From contig NZ_BDAV01000010.1 of the NCBI RefSeq assembly GCF_001612635.1, positions 1 through 64,000 of the forward strand: a stretch of DNA of 64,000 nt. The letters run 5' to 3'. Both the position numbers and the translations under genes were made by a program. This document shows, in pieces, positions 25,649 through 33,664 of the stretch (position 1 is its first letter; each line of letters begins with the position of its first letter). The notes beneath the pieces were generated by a model. It was not told the DNA's origin. It did not search any database and saw only the letters and a program-made list of their open reading frames with translations. The DNA comes from Nocardia africana NBRC 100379 (GTDB taxonomy: Bacteria > Actinomycetota > Actinomycetes > Mycobacteriales > Mycobacteriaceae).

Positions 25649-26212
25649 TCAGGGCTGCAGCGGGGCCGCCGCGTCGACGGCCTGCGCGAGCGTCAGATAG
25701 GCCGCCTCGTTCGCGGCGCCCTTGAGCAGCACCCGGCTCTGTCCGAAGTCGGAGATCCAGGCCGCCTCGCTGCCCTGCACGTGATACACGGTCCACTTCT
25801 GATTGCCCACCATCCGGGACCCCGAGGGGCTGCGGGTGTCGGCGACGTGGGCGGCCAGCGCGGTCTCGCTCGCATTGCTCTGGCTCAGCTGCAGGTAGGT
25901 GCCGTTGGAGGTGATGAAGCCGACCGTGCTGACGGTGCCGCCGCCGGCCCCGGTGACGGTGTCGCGGCTGCCGGAATTGGCCTTCCAGTCCGCCGGGACC
26001 GCGGGGTCGCGAATCGGGAAGGGCAGCGCCTTGGCGTCGTCGTGCAATGCCGACTGGACGTCGAAGTTGGGCACCTGACCGGGCGTGGGCCCGTGCGCGG
26101 AGAAGCTGCACTGACTGGCCACCGCGGCCAGCACCACGCAGATCAGTACCAGCGGGATCAGCGACCAGATCAGATCCCGGTAGTCGTTGAGGATGCGTGG
26201 TTTCTGCGACAC
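25649..26212 (-). CDS. DUF4245 membrane-anchored protein
   Basis: One transmembrane segment (residues about 14-34, LIWSLIPLVLICVVLAAVAS) anchors an extracytoplasmic domain that begins with HGPTPGQVPNFDVQSALHDD and matches DUF4245. The family is restricted to actinobacteria and sits beside glpX, as Rv1100 does in M. tuberculosis (memory). GTG 26212 gives the conserved start MSQKPRILNDYRDL. Divergent from glpX with a 184-bp gap. Function unknown. Confidence 0.8.
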   Translation of the reverse strand: MSQKPRILNDYRDLIWSLIPLVLICVVLAAVASQCSFSAHGPTPGQVPNFDVQSALHDDAKALPFPIRDPAVPADWKANSGSRDTVTGAGGGTVSTVGFITSNGTYLQLSQSNASETALAAHVADTRSPSGSRMVGNQKWTVYHVQGSEAAWISDFGQSRVLLKGAANEAAYLTLAQAVDAAAPLQP

Positions 26213-26396
26213 GCCCCAAGTATCCACGCGCCGCCGAAGCCGCCGAGCCTCGCCCTCCGGCCACGAGGCCGACATCACAGCCGCCCTCACCGGGGCGGAC
26301 GCTCCTCCCCCGAAGTGGAACAGCAGTACCTGAATGGCGGATCCGACCGTTCTGCGACAATTCAACCAGCAATACACAACTCGAGGAGGCACCGTC

Positions 26397-27443
26397 ATGA
26401 CGGCACCCACACCCGCAACCAGTCGCCGCCGCGAGGCCCCGGACCGCAACCTCGCATTGGAGTTGGTCCGGGTGACCGAGGCCGGTGCGATGGCCGCGGG
26501 CCGCTGGGTCGGTCGCGGTGACAAGGAGGGCGGCGACGGCGCGGCCGTCGACGCCATGCGGCAACTGGTGGCCACCGTCTCCATGCGGGGCACCGTGGTG
26601 ATCGGCGAGGGCGAGAAGGACGAGGCCCCGATGCTCTACAACGGCGAGGCCGTGGGCGACGGGACCGGCCCCGAGGTCGACTTCGCGGTCGACCCGATCG
26701 ACGGCACCACGCTGATGTCCAAGGGTTCGCCGGGCGCCATCTCGGTGCTGGCCGTTGCCGAACGCGGCGCCATGTTCGATCCGTCGGCGGTGTTCTACAT
26801 GGAGAAGATCGCGGTCGGCCCGGAAGCGGCCGACGTCATCGATCTCTCCGCCCCGATCGCGGAGAACCTGCGCCGGGTGGCCAAGGCCAAGAATTCGGCG
26901 GTCTCCGACCTCACCGTCTGTGTGCTGGACCGGCCCCGCCACGCCCGCCACATCCAGGAGGTTCGCGACGCGGGTGCGCGCATCCGCCTGATCTCCGACG
27001 GCGACGTCGCCGGCGCCATCGCCTGCGCCCGTCCCGAATCGGGCACCGACATGCTGGTCGGCATCGGCGGCACCCCCGAGGGCATCATCGCCGCGGCCGC
27101 ACTGCGCTGTATGGGCGGTGCGCTGCAGGGCAAGCTCGCCCCCACCGACGACGCCGAGAAGCAGAAGGCGCTCGACGCCGGCCACGACCTCGACCGCATC
27201 CTGACCACCGAGGACCTGGTCTCGGGCGAGAACGTCTTCTTCTCCGCCACCGGCGTCACCGACGGCGACCTGCTGCGCGGTGTGCGCTACTACAGCGGCG
27301 GCGCCTCCACCCAGTCGATCGTGATGCGCTCCAAGTCCGGCACCGTACGCATCATCGACGCCTACCACCGCCTCACCAAGCTGCACGAGTACGCCTCGGT
27401 CGACTTCGTCGGCGACGAGGACGCGATCCCGCCGCTGCCGTAA
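26397..27443 (+). CDS. glpX: class II fructose-1,6-bisphosphatase
   Basis: GlpX hydrolyses fructose-1,6-bisphosphate in gluconeogenesis; in mycobacteria this is the main such enzyme. Lithium-sensitive phosphatase motifs appear as VVIGEGEKDEAPMLYNGE and the metal-binding DFAVDPIDGTTLMSKG. GAGGAG nine bases before ATG 26397 supports this start over an ATG 63 bp upstream. At 348 residues it is complete. A long inverted repeat and then fum follow on the same strand, as in M. tuberculosis Rv1099c/Rv1098c. Confidence 0.96.
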   Translation: MTAPTPATSRRREAPDRNLALELVRVTEAGAMAAGRWVGRGDKEGGDGAAVDAMRQLVATVSMRGTVVIGEGEKDEAPMLYNGEAVGDGTGPEVDFAVDPIDGTTLMSKGSPGAISVLAVAERGAMFDPSAVFYMEKIAVGPEAADVIDLSAPIAENLRRVAKAKNSAVSDLTVCVLDRPRHARHIQEVRDAGARIRLISDGDVAGAIACARPESGTDMLVGIGGTPEGIIAAAALRCMGGALQGKLAPTDDAEKQKALDAGHDLDRILTTEDLVSGENVFFSATGVTDGDLLRGVRYYSGGASTQSIVMRSKSGTVRIIDAYHRLTKLHEYASVDFVGDEDAIPPLP

Positions 27444-27468
27444 TTTCTGCCTCCGCTTCGCTCCGGCG

Positions 27469-27558
27469 GGGTTTCGGCCCGCCTCGATTTTTCACTCCTC
27501 CGGTCAGTCGCTGCGCTCCCTCCCTCCGTCGCTCCACAATCGAGGCGGGCCGAAACCC
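27469..27558. repeat. long inverted repeat between glpX and fum
   Basis: Two perfect 21-bp arms (27469-27489 and 27538-27558; left arm begins GGGTTTCGGCCCG) face each other across 48 bp. The left arm runs into TTTTT on the + strand. The loop is rich in CTCC/GTCGCTGCGCTCC. It could act as a glpX terminator or be a dispersed intergenic element. Nothing else is seen in the 295-bp gap except the fum promoter region. Confidence 0.8.
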
Positions 27559-27738
27559 GTTGACAAGTAACGACCTCGATGAGGCGCTCCGGGGAGGGAG
27601 CGCCGGGCAGCACACCGTTTTGCCCGAATGCCACTGATACAGCACGGACGGACGGCCGCCGGTATTCCGCCGATTCCTGTGCGAAAAGCCTCAGGCGTGG
27701 CAGCCCACTCCCTCCGCCAACCGGCTTAGTGTCGAGTT

Positions 27739-29145
27739 ATGACCGACGACCAGACGCAGTACCGCATCGAACACGACACCATGGGCGAGGTCCGCGTTCC
27801 GGTGAACGCGCTGTGGCGGGCGCAGACGCAGCGGGCGGTGGAGAACTTCCCGATCAGCGGCCGCGGCCTCGAACGCGCTCAGATCCGCGCCCTCGGCCTG
27901 CTCAAGGCCGCGTGTGCGGCGGTGAACCGGGATCTGGGGCTGCTCGACGGCGTGAAGGCCGAGGCGATCATCGCCGCCGCGAACGAGATCGCCGAGGGTC
28001 GCCACGACGACCAGTTCCCCATCGACGTCTTCCAGACCGGCTCCGGCACCAGCTCGAATATGAACGCCAACGAGGTGATCGCGAGCCTGGCCGCCGCCCG
28101 CGGCGTCACCGTGCACCCGAACGACGACGTGAACATGTCCCAGTCGTCCAACGACACCTTTCCCACCGCGACGCATCTGGCCGCCACCGAGGGCGTGGTG
28201 AAGGAACTGCTGCCGGCGCTGGATCATCTGCGACTGCGGCTGCTGGACAAGGCCACCGAATGGCGGACGGTCGTGAAGTCCGGCCGCACCCACCTGATGG
28301 ATGCCGTCCCGGTGACGCTCGGCCAGGAGTTCAGCGGCTACACCCGCCAGGTCGAAGCCGGTACCGAACGCCTGGTCGCCGCGCTGCCGCGTCTCGGTGA
28401 GCTGCCCATCGGCGGCACCGCCGTCGGCACCGGACTCAACGCGCCCGCCGGCTTCGGCGCGAAAGTCGTTGCGGAACTGCGCAAGACGACCGGACTGGAC
28501 GAACTGTCCGAGGCCCGCAACCACTTCGAGGCCCAGGCCGCCCGCGACGGTCTGGTCGAGATCTCCGGTTCGCTGCGGACCATCGCCATCAGTCTCACCA
28601 AGATCGCCAACGACATTCGCTGGATGGGATCCGGACCGCTCACCGGGCTCGCGGAGATCCAGCTGCCGGATCTGCAGCCGGGCTCCTCGATCATGCCCGG
28701 CAAGGTGAATCCCGTTCTGCCGGAGGCCGTGACGCAGGTCGCCGCCCAGGTGATCGGCAACGATGCCGCGGTGGCGTGGGGCGGCGGCAACGGCGCCTTC
28801 GAACTGAACGTCTACATCCCGATGATGGCCCGCAACGTGCTGGAGTCGATTCGGTTGCTGGGCAATGTGTCTCGTCTCTTCGCCGACAAGTGCGTCGCCG
28901 GCCTCACCGCCGATACCGAACGGCTGCGCCGGCTCGCGGAGTCCTCGCCGTCCATCGTCACCCCGCTGAACTCGGCCATCGGCTACGAGGAAGCGGCCGC
29001 CGTGGCGAAACAGGCGCTGCGCGAGAACAAGACGATCCGGGAGACGGTCGTCGACCGCGGTTTGATCGGCGAGAAGCTGTCGGAGGAGGAGCTCGATCGC
29101 CGGCTGGACGTGCTCTCGATGGCGAAGGTCGAGGAACAGGACTGA
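27739..29145 (+). CDS. fum: class II fumarate hydratase
   Basis: Iron-independent fumarase of the aspartase/fumarase superfamily, interconverting fumarate and malate in the TCA cycle. Signatures are FQTGSGTSSNMNANEV, the catalytic-loop motif PGSSIMPGKVNP and SGRTHLMDAVPVTLGQEFSG. Full length at 468 residues with the usual N-terminal RIEHDTMGEVRVP. Downstream of glpX on the same strand, but the long inverted repeat suggests an independent transcript. Confidence 0.97.
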   Translation: MTDDQTQYRIEHDTMGEVRVPVNALWRAQTQRAVENFPISGRGLERAQIRALGLLKAACAAVNRDLGLLDGVKAEAIIAAANEIAEGRHDDQFPIDVFQTGSGTSSNMNANEVIASLAAARGVTVHPNDDVNMSQSSNDTFPTATHLAATEGVVKELLPALDHLRLRLLDKATEWRTVVKSGRTHLMDAVPVTLGQEFSGYTRQVEAGTERLVAALPRLGELPIGGTAVGTGLNAPAGFGAKVVAELRKTTGLDELSEARNHFEAQAARDGLVEISGSLRTIAISLTKIANDIRWMGSGPLTGLAEIQLPDLQPGSSIMPGKVNPVLPEAVTQVAAQVIGNDAAVAWGGGNGAFELNVYIPMMARNVLESIRLLGNVSRLFADKCVAGLTADTERLRRLAESSPSIVTPLNSAIGYEEAAAVAKQALRENKTIRETVVDRGLIGEKLSEEELDRRLDVLSMAKVEEQD

Positions 29146-29155
29146 TCGCACGGTC

Positions 29156-29204
29156 TCCGGATCCGGCCGCCGCGACGCGCTCGCGCCGAGAGGTCGGATC
29201 CGGA
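29156..29204. terminator. stem-loop between convergent fum and monooxygenase genes
   Basis: TCCGGATCCG and CGGATCCGGA pair perfectly over 10 bp across a 29-base loop, 11 bp after the fum stop and 9 bp before the end of the opposing gene. A bidirectional terminator is likely. Confidence 0.45.
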
Positions 29205-29212
29205 CTTGCGGC

Positions 29213-30397
29213 TCAGGCCGCCACCAACGCCGGATAGTCGCGCAGTTCGATGTCGTTGGCGGCATTGTCGCTGTATTTCAGCATCAGGTCGAACATCCGC
29301 GAGCCGAGGAACCAGTTGCGCATCCGGATACCGCGGGCGGTGCGCGGCGCGAGGAAGCGGCCGGCGTTGCTGTTGCCCGCGATCTTGGCGTAACGCTTCA
29401 TCAGTTCGTCGTAGCGGGCGAAGGCTGCCGTGTGGTCGCCGTCGGCCAGCGCCAGCTCCCCCGCCAGCACGTAGGCGCCGACCACGGCCAGCCCGGTTCC
29501 GAAGCCGCCCAAGGTATTTCCGTAGGCGGAGTCACCGACCAGCGCGACCCTGCCCTTGGTGTAGCCCTTCTTCATTCCCACCTGGCCCAGCGAATCCAGG
29601 TAGAAGGAGTCGAGTCCGGAGAGCTCGGCCATCATGGCGGGAACCGGCCCACGGGCGCCGGCGAAGGCCTCGGCCAGCACGCGACGCTGTGCCGCCTCGT
29701 CGTGCCGGTCGTAGGCGAGCGGTTCGGCGGCGAACATGTACATGTGCGCGGCCTTGTTGCCGCCGCGGACCGCGAGCCGTCCGGGTTCGTTGTAGGCGAG
29801 GGATCGGTTGCGCTGCCGCGGCCCGTTCGGGTCGTGTCCCCATCCGGCCGCACCCGCCGTGCAGTAGTAGTAGCCCAGGTGTTTGACGTAGTCGGCCTCG
29901 GGGCCGAAGGCCAGCGCGCGCACCCGGGAGTGGATACCGTCGCAACCGACCACCAGATCGAAGGTCCGTGCCGGAGCATTCTCGAACTCCACCTCGACGC
30001 CGGCAGCGGTCTCCCGCAGCGCGGTGACGGAGTCGCCGAACACGTATTCACAGCTGCGCGCGGTGCGCTCGTAGAAGATCTCGGCCAGGTCGCCGCGCAG
30101 GATCTCCACATCGCCGCCGGTGAAATCGCCTGACATGACGGCCAATTCGCGACCCTCGGCGTCGGTGAGGACCATATCGGTCTTGCCCGTCTGCCGACGG
30201 TGGATCTCCTCCCACACGCCCATCCGCTCGAGCACGGTGCGGTGGGTCGCGCCCTTGAAGTCGACGGCCTGACCACCGGCCCGCAATTCGGGCGCCCGCT
30301 CGACCACGGTGACGGCGAAGCCGTAGCGCTGCAGCCAGTAGGCCAGCGCCGGGCCGGCGATGCTCGCGCCGGAGATGAGAACTGTCGTGTTCCGCAT
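29213..30397 (-). CDS. FAD-dependent monooxygenase (PHBH/TetX-like)
   Basis: Class A flavoprotein monooxygenase using NAD(P)H and O2. The Rossmann motif GASIAGPALAYWL starts near residue 9 (the first glycine region is slightly altered), VVGCDGIHSRVR gives the conserved DG, and VALVGDSAYGNTLGGFGTG the GD motif. Length 394 is normal for the small-substrate or antibiotic-modifying group; substrate unknown. GAGGGG five bases upstream supports ATG 30397. A TetR regulator is divergent with a palindrome between them, so induction by a small aromatic or drug is plausible. Confidence 0.88.
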   Translation of the reverse strand: MRNTTVLISGASIAGPALAYWLQRYGFAVTVVERAPELRAGGQAVDFKGATHRTVLERMGVWEEIHRRQTGKTDMVLTDAEGRELAVMSGDFTGGDVEILRGDLAEIFYERTARSCEYVFGDSVTALRETAAGVEVEFENAPARTFDLVVGCDGIHSRVRALAFGPEADYVKHLGYYYCTAGAAGWGHDPNGPRQRNRSLAYNEPGRLAVRGGNKAAHMYMFAAEPLAYDRHDEAAQRRVLAEAFAGARGPVPAMMAELSGLDSFYLDSLGQVGMKKGYTKGRVALVGDSAYGNTLGGFGTGLAVVGAYVLAGELALADGDHTAAFARYDELMKRYAKIAGNSNAGRFLAPRTARGIRMRNWFLGSRMFDLMLKYSDNAANDIELRDYPALVAA

Positions 30398-30424
30398 GAT
30401 GACCCCTCGATCAGTAACTGTGTC

Positions 30425-30455
30425 TGTCGGACGCTAATTAGCGTATGTTGGACGC
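30425..30455. promoter_or_regulatory. operator region between monooxygenase and TetR genes
   Basis: ACGCTAATTAGCGT at 30431-30444 is a perfect 14-bp palindrome. It is bracketed by direct repeats TGTCGGACGC (30425-30434) and TGTTGGACGC (30446-30455) spaced by 21 bp, two helical turns. It lies within the divergent promoter region and is the likely TetR binding site. Confidence 0.6.
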
Positions 30456-30493
30456 AGTTTCCCGTCAAGCCGGAATTCGGAGAGGATGGCGTC

Positions 30494-31207
30494 ATGACCG
30501 GACCGACTGCCCATGAACTGCTGTGGGGTACTTCGCAGCGCCCCCGGCGCGGCCCCAAGCCGTCGCTGTCGCTGGAACGCATCGTGACCGAGGCCGTGGC
30601 GCTGGCCGATGCCGAGGGGATGGCCGCGGTATCGATGCAGCGGCTGGCCGAGCGACTGGGCTGCGCCAAGATGGCGCTCTACCGCTACGTGCCGGGAAAA
30701 GCCGAGCTCACCGCCCTGATGCTGGACTACGGGATGGGGCAGCCGCCGCAGGTCACGGTCGCCGAATCGGATCCCGAACCGTGGCGTGAGGCACTACGGC
30801 AGTGGGCAGGCACGATGTACGAGCGCTACCGGGCGCATCCGTGGACCATCGAACTCACCGCCGGCGCGCGACCGCTCGGCCCGAACGAACTCGGCTGGAT
30901 GGAAGCAGCGCTCGCCCCGCTGGCCGGCACCGGATTACGCGGTTCCGAACGCCTCGACACCGTGGTATTGCTGAACGGCCATGTCCGCAGCCTCGTCCAA
31001 CAGACCGCCTCGACCGGCCCCGAGCAGGCCGAAAGCGAGATGGCCAAGCAGGTCGGCGAGGTCCTTGCGGCCCACGCCGACCGCTATCCCGAGGTGGTGG
31101 CCGCCTTCGCCGACACGTCCGCGGACGGTCGCAACGCGGCGCTGAACTACGGCATCGAACGCATCCTCGACGGTGTGGCCGCGCTGATCGCCCGGCGACG
31201 CGGCTGA
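30494..31207 (+). CDS. TetR/AcrR family transcriptional regulator
   Basis: A 237-residue repressor with an N-terminal HTH (residues about 25-70: RIVTEAVALADAEGMAAVSM, then LAERLGCAKMALYRYVPGKA) and an all-helical ligand domain of the TetR_C type found in tetracycline-like regulators. ATG 30494 gives the family N-terminus; upstream frame belongs to the divergent gene. It most likely represses the FAD monooxygenase, a common pairing in which the enzyme inactivates the inducer. Confidence 0.9.
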   Translation: MTGPTAHELLWGTSQRPRRGPKPSLSLERIVTEAVALADAEGMAAVSMQRLAERLGCAKMALYRYVPGKAELTALMLDYGMGQPPQVTVAESDPEPWREALRQWAGTMYERYRAHPWTIELTAGARPLGPNELGWMEAALAPLAGTGLRGSERLDTVVLLNGHVRSLVQQTASTGPEQAESEMAKQVGEVLAAHADRYPEVVAAFADTSADGRNAALNYGIERILDGVAALIARRRG

Positions 31208-31287
31208 ACCGCGCCGAACGCCCGGCGACGAGCCGAAACGACCGCGATCATCCCCCGTCCGCGCCTCCGCGCGCCTACAGTCGGACT

Positions 31288-31731
31288 ATGGCCGAATTAC
31301 CGGAGCTACAACAGAACGCCGTGACCACGGTGCGCGAGTTCTTCGCCGCGATGGAAATGAGCGCGGTGAACGAGGCGCTGGATCTGCTGGATCCCGACAT
31401 CGTCTGGAAGAACACGTCGCTGCCCGACATCCGGGGCATCCATCGAGTCGGCGCGGTCCTGCGCGGGCTCAGTCGCGATGCGTTCGGTTTCCGCGCCGAT
31501 ATGCACCACATCGCGGCGGAAACCGACGGCGCGCCCGCGGTCGAGGGCGAGACGGTTCTGACCGAACGCACCGACTACCTGCGCATGGGCCCGCTGGAAA
31601 TCGGTTTCTGGGTCTGCGGCACATTCGAACTCGTCGACGGCCGCATCACCCTGTGGCACGACCACTTCAGCTGGGAGAACTTCCTGCGCGGCACCGCGGC
31701 GGGGATCTGGAACCTGATCCGCCGCCGCTGA
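31288..31731 (+). CDS. limonene-1,2-epoxide hydrolase-like (NTF2 fold) protein
   Basis: A 147-residue protein with the NTF2-like cone fold. VTTVREFFAAMEMSAVNEAL, then DIVWKNTSLPDIRG, and the later WVCGTFELVDGRITLWHDHF resemble limonene-epoxide hydrolase/EphG proteins of actinobacteria, which open epoxides by a one-step Asp-Arg-Asp mechanism. The conserved RTDYLRMG and the W.D..SW segments are present, but I cannot confirm all three catalytic residues. It follows the TetR gene by 80 bp on the same strand. Substrate unknown. Confidence 0.7.
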   Translation: MAELPELQQNAVTTVREFFAAMEMSAVNEALDLLDPDIVWKNTSLPDIRGIHRVGAVLRGLSRDAFGFRADMHHIAAETDGAPAVEGETVLTERTDYLRMGPLEIGFWVCGTFELVDGRITLWHDHFSWENFLRGTAAGIWNLIRRR

Positions 31732-31786
31732 GCACGCGCAGCGGGGCAGCACCCGGCGCGGATCACCGTGGACCGGCCGGTGCTCC

Positions 31787-31820
31787 CGGTCGTGGTGCGC
31801 ACACCGGCACACCACGACCG
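31787..31820. terminator. strong stem-loop between convergent genes
   Basis: CGGTCGTGGTG pairs perfectly with CACCACGACCG (11 bp) over a 12-base loop, between the ends of the epoxide-hydrolase-like gene and the desaturase-like gene. Confidence 0.6.
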
Positions 31821-31828
31821 TCGCGACA

Positions 31829-32686
31829 TCAGCCGCGCAGGTGGGCGATCTCCGCCCGTGCCGCCTCGCCGCCGGTGCCGAAGTCGGTGCGCGAGAAGAT
31901 GTTCCAGCGCTCCAGCAGGGGCGCGAAAACCAGCTTCCCGGCGCGCTCGGGTTCGTAGATGCCGGCGTCGGCCAGCACGTCGGTACTGTTGCGGCCGTCG
32001 GGCAGGGTGAGTTCGGGAACCCGGAAGTCGGCGATCCGATCGGCGATCGCCCGCATGGTTTGATCCGGCACCAGCTCCAGGGCCGCGGCGACCAGATTGC
32101 CGAAGAACGCCGACTGCAACTCGTCGTCGAGCGCGATCCGGTCCGCGATGGCGGTCGCCATCGAATTCTCCTGCAACGCGGCGATATTGCGATGCCGCAC
32201 CGCCGAGGCGGACTCCTCGAAGGCACACAGCGCCAGCACATCGAGCAGATGCAGCGGCGGCCGGCGGAAGCCGGTGGTCATGTGCTCCATCCGCGCGCGC
32301 TCGAGTTCGACCGGATCCACCGCCCGCGTCACCATCAGATAGTTGCGGATGAGGATCTCGTGGCGGTTCTCCTCGGCCGTCCACCGGCCGACCCAGCGCC
32401 ACCACGGCCCGGTGCGCAAGTACTTGCCGAGCTCGCGATGGTACGACGGCAAATTGTCGGCGATCAGCACGCTCACGGTGAGCGCAACCGTGGCAACCTC
32501 ACCCAGGGTGGCCTGTTGCGGATCCCAGTCGACACCACCGAGGAAGCCGAAATTGCGTCCGTCACTGAAGGGCACGTACTCGTGTGGCTGCCAGATCTGC
32601 GCCAGCTCGGTGTGGCGCCGGAGATTGTCTTCCACCGCGTGCGCGAGCGATTCCAGCAGCTCGCGATCGGTCAACTGAGTTTGCAC
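31829..32686 (-). CDS. acyl-ACP desaturase family protein (DesA2-like, degenerate metal site)
   Basis: A 285-residue helical protein of the FA_desaturase_2 family, related to mycobacterial DesA2 and found in the same genomic neighbourhood. ENFGFLGGVDWDP-type N-terminal and WTAEENRHEILIRNYL motifs are clear. Of the plant-type diiron ligands, E105 and H109 (EENRH) and E157/E158 with H165 remain. The position of the first Glu reads ADN (76-78), and the last EExxH motif reads DDELQS (187-192) with no histidine. It may therefore not bind two irons or desaturate. Starts at GTG 32686; no direct operon partner. Confidence 0.82.
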   Translation of the reverse strand: MQTQLTDRELLESLAHAVEDNLRRHTELAQIWQPHEYVPFSDGRNFGFLGGVDWDPQQATLGEVATVALTVSVLIADNLPSYHRELGKYLRTGPWWRWVGRWTAEENRHEILIRNYLMVTRAVDPVELERARMEHMTTGFRRPPLHLLDVLALCAFEESASAVRHRNIAALQENSMATAIADRIALDDELQSAFFGNLVAAALELVPDQTMRAIADRIADFRVPELTLPDGRNSTDVLADAGIYEPERAGKLVFAPLLERWNIFSRTDFGTGGEAARAEIAHLRG

Positions 32687-32805
32687 CCCGACAAGGTACC
32701 GGCTGTTCGGGCCGAGCGGGTGAATTACGCGCTGACCCCGTGGGATACACAGCGGCGCGGCAGCGAGACCGTGAGGATGTCTCGCTGCCGCGCCACGCGC
32801 GTCGT

Positions 32806-33408
32806 CTACTTGGTGGTTACCGTGGTCTGGCGGTCGGCGGAGTTCCAGGTGATCGTGCCGCCGGTGAAGTCGCTCTCCTTACCGGTCGGATTGTCCTTCT
32901 CGTCGCTGGTCGGATAGCCGAGCTTGCCGTTCACGCCGCCGTTGTCCTCCCAGGCCGTGCGGATGTCGCCCCACACCACGTGGGCGTCGGTCTGCTCGCT
33001 CCAGCAGATCGCACCGCCGGTGAACTCCTGACAGGAACCACCGTTGGGGCCCTGGACCGAGGCGCCGGTGGGCTCGCCGAGGGGGCTCTGCACACCGCCC
33101 ATGCCGGTGTACTTGGTGAGGATGTGACCGGAGACCGCGATCTCCTGGCCGTTCTGGGTCGCGATCTTGGTTTCCGTGGCCGCGGCACCCGGAGCCGTGG
33201 TGCCCGAAGCCATGGTGCCCGGAGTCGTCGTGCCCGGAGTGGTGGTGCCCGTAGCCATCGCGCCGGTGGTTTCGGTCATGCCGGCATGGGTGGTGGTCCC
33301 CGAGCTGCTGTTGCCGCTGTTGTCGTTGCTGCAGGCGGCGGTGAACAGCAGCGCCGTCCCGGCGAAGGCCATAACGACAGCGGCGGAACGTCGAGCGAAG
33401 TGGTGCAT
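32806..33408 (-). CDS. LGFP-repeat lipoprotein
   Basis: A 200-residue exported protein. The N-terminus is a lipoprotein signal peptide with lipobox FTAACS (Cys near residue 26). A Thr/Pro/Gly linker of TTTPG-like pentapeptides follows, then a domain with LGFP-type repeats (MGGVQSPLGEPTG and VNGKLGYPTSDE). LGFP repeats occur in cell-wall proteins of mycolic-acid bacteria and are thought to bind the envelope. ATG 33408 has GAGAGG six bases upstream and is preferred over ATG 33414. It stands alone with a 250-bp upstream gap ending at the phoH2 terminator. Confidence 0.82.
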   Translation of the reverse strand: MHHFARRSAAVVMAFAGTALLFTAACSNDNSGNSSSGTTTHAGMTETTGAMATGTTTPGTTTPGTMASGTTAPGAAATETKIATQNGQEIAVSGHILTKYTGMGGVQSPLGEPTGASVQGPNGGSCQEFTGGAICWSEQTDAHVVWGDIRTAWEDNGGVNGKLGYPTSDEKDNPTGKESDFTGGTITWNSADRQTTVTTK

Positions 33409-33606
33409 GTTCATCCTCTCGGAAGGTGAAGGCAGGCGGTGCCGCGCGGGCGATACCACCGACCCACAGGCCAGCGCTCGGCAATGGTCCGGCGAACCTG
33501 TCTGAAACACCGACAACCACGTCGAGCAGGGTTCTTGCGGAAATATACCCGGGACCGTGTGAGCTGAACCATATTCCGAATGTTTGCTGGGACACACCTT
33601 TTGCCG

Positions 33607-33643
33607 CCGAGGCGGTAGCGGACCATGTCCGCTACCGCCTCGG
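33607..33643. terminator. phoH2 terminator stem-loop
   Basis: Perfect 17-bp arms (33607-33623 and 33627-33643) enclose a 3-base loop, 22 bp after the phoH2 stop. It is the strongest stem in the window. Confidence 0.75.
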
Positions 33644-33664
33644 ATTTCGCTCGACCGGCCGCCG

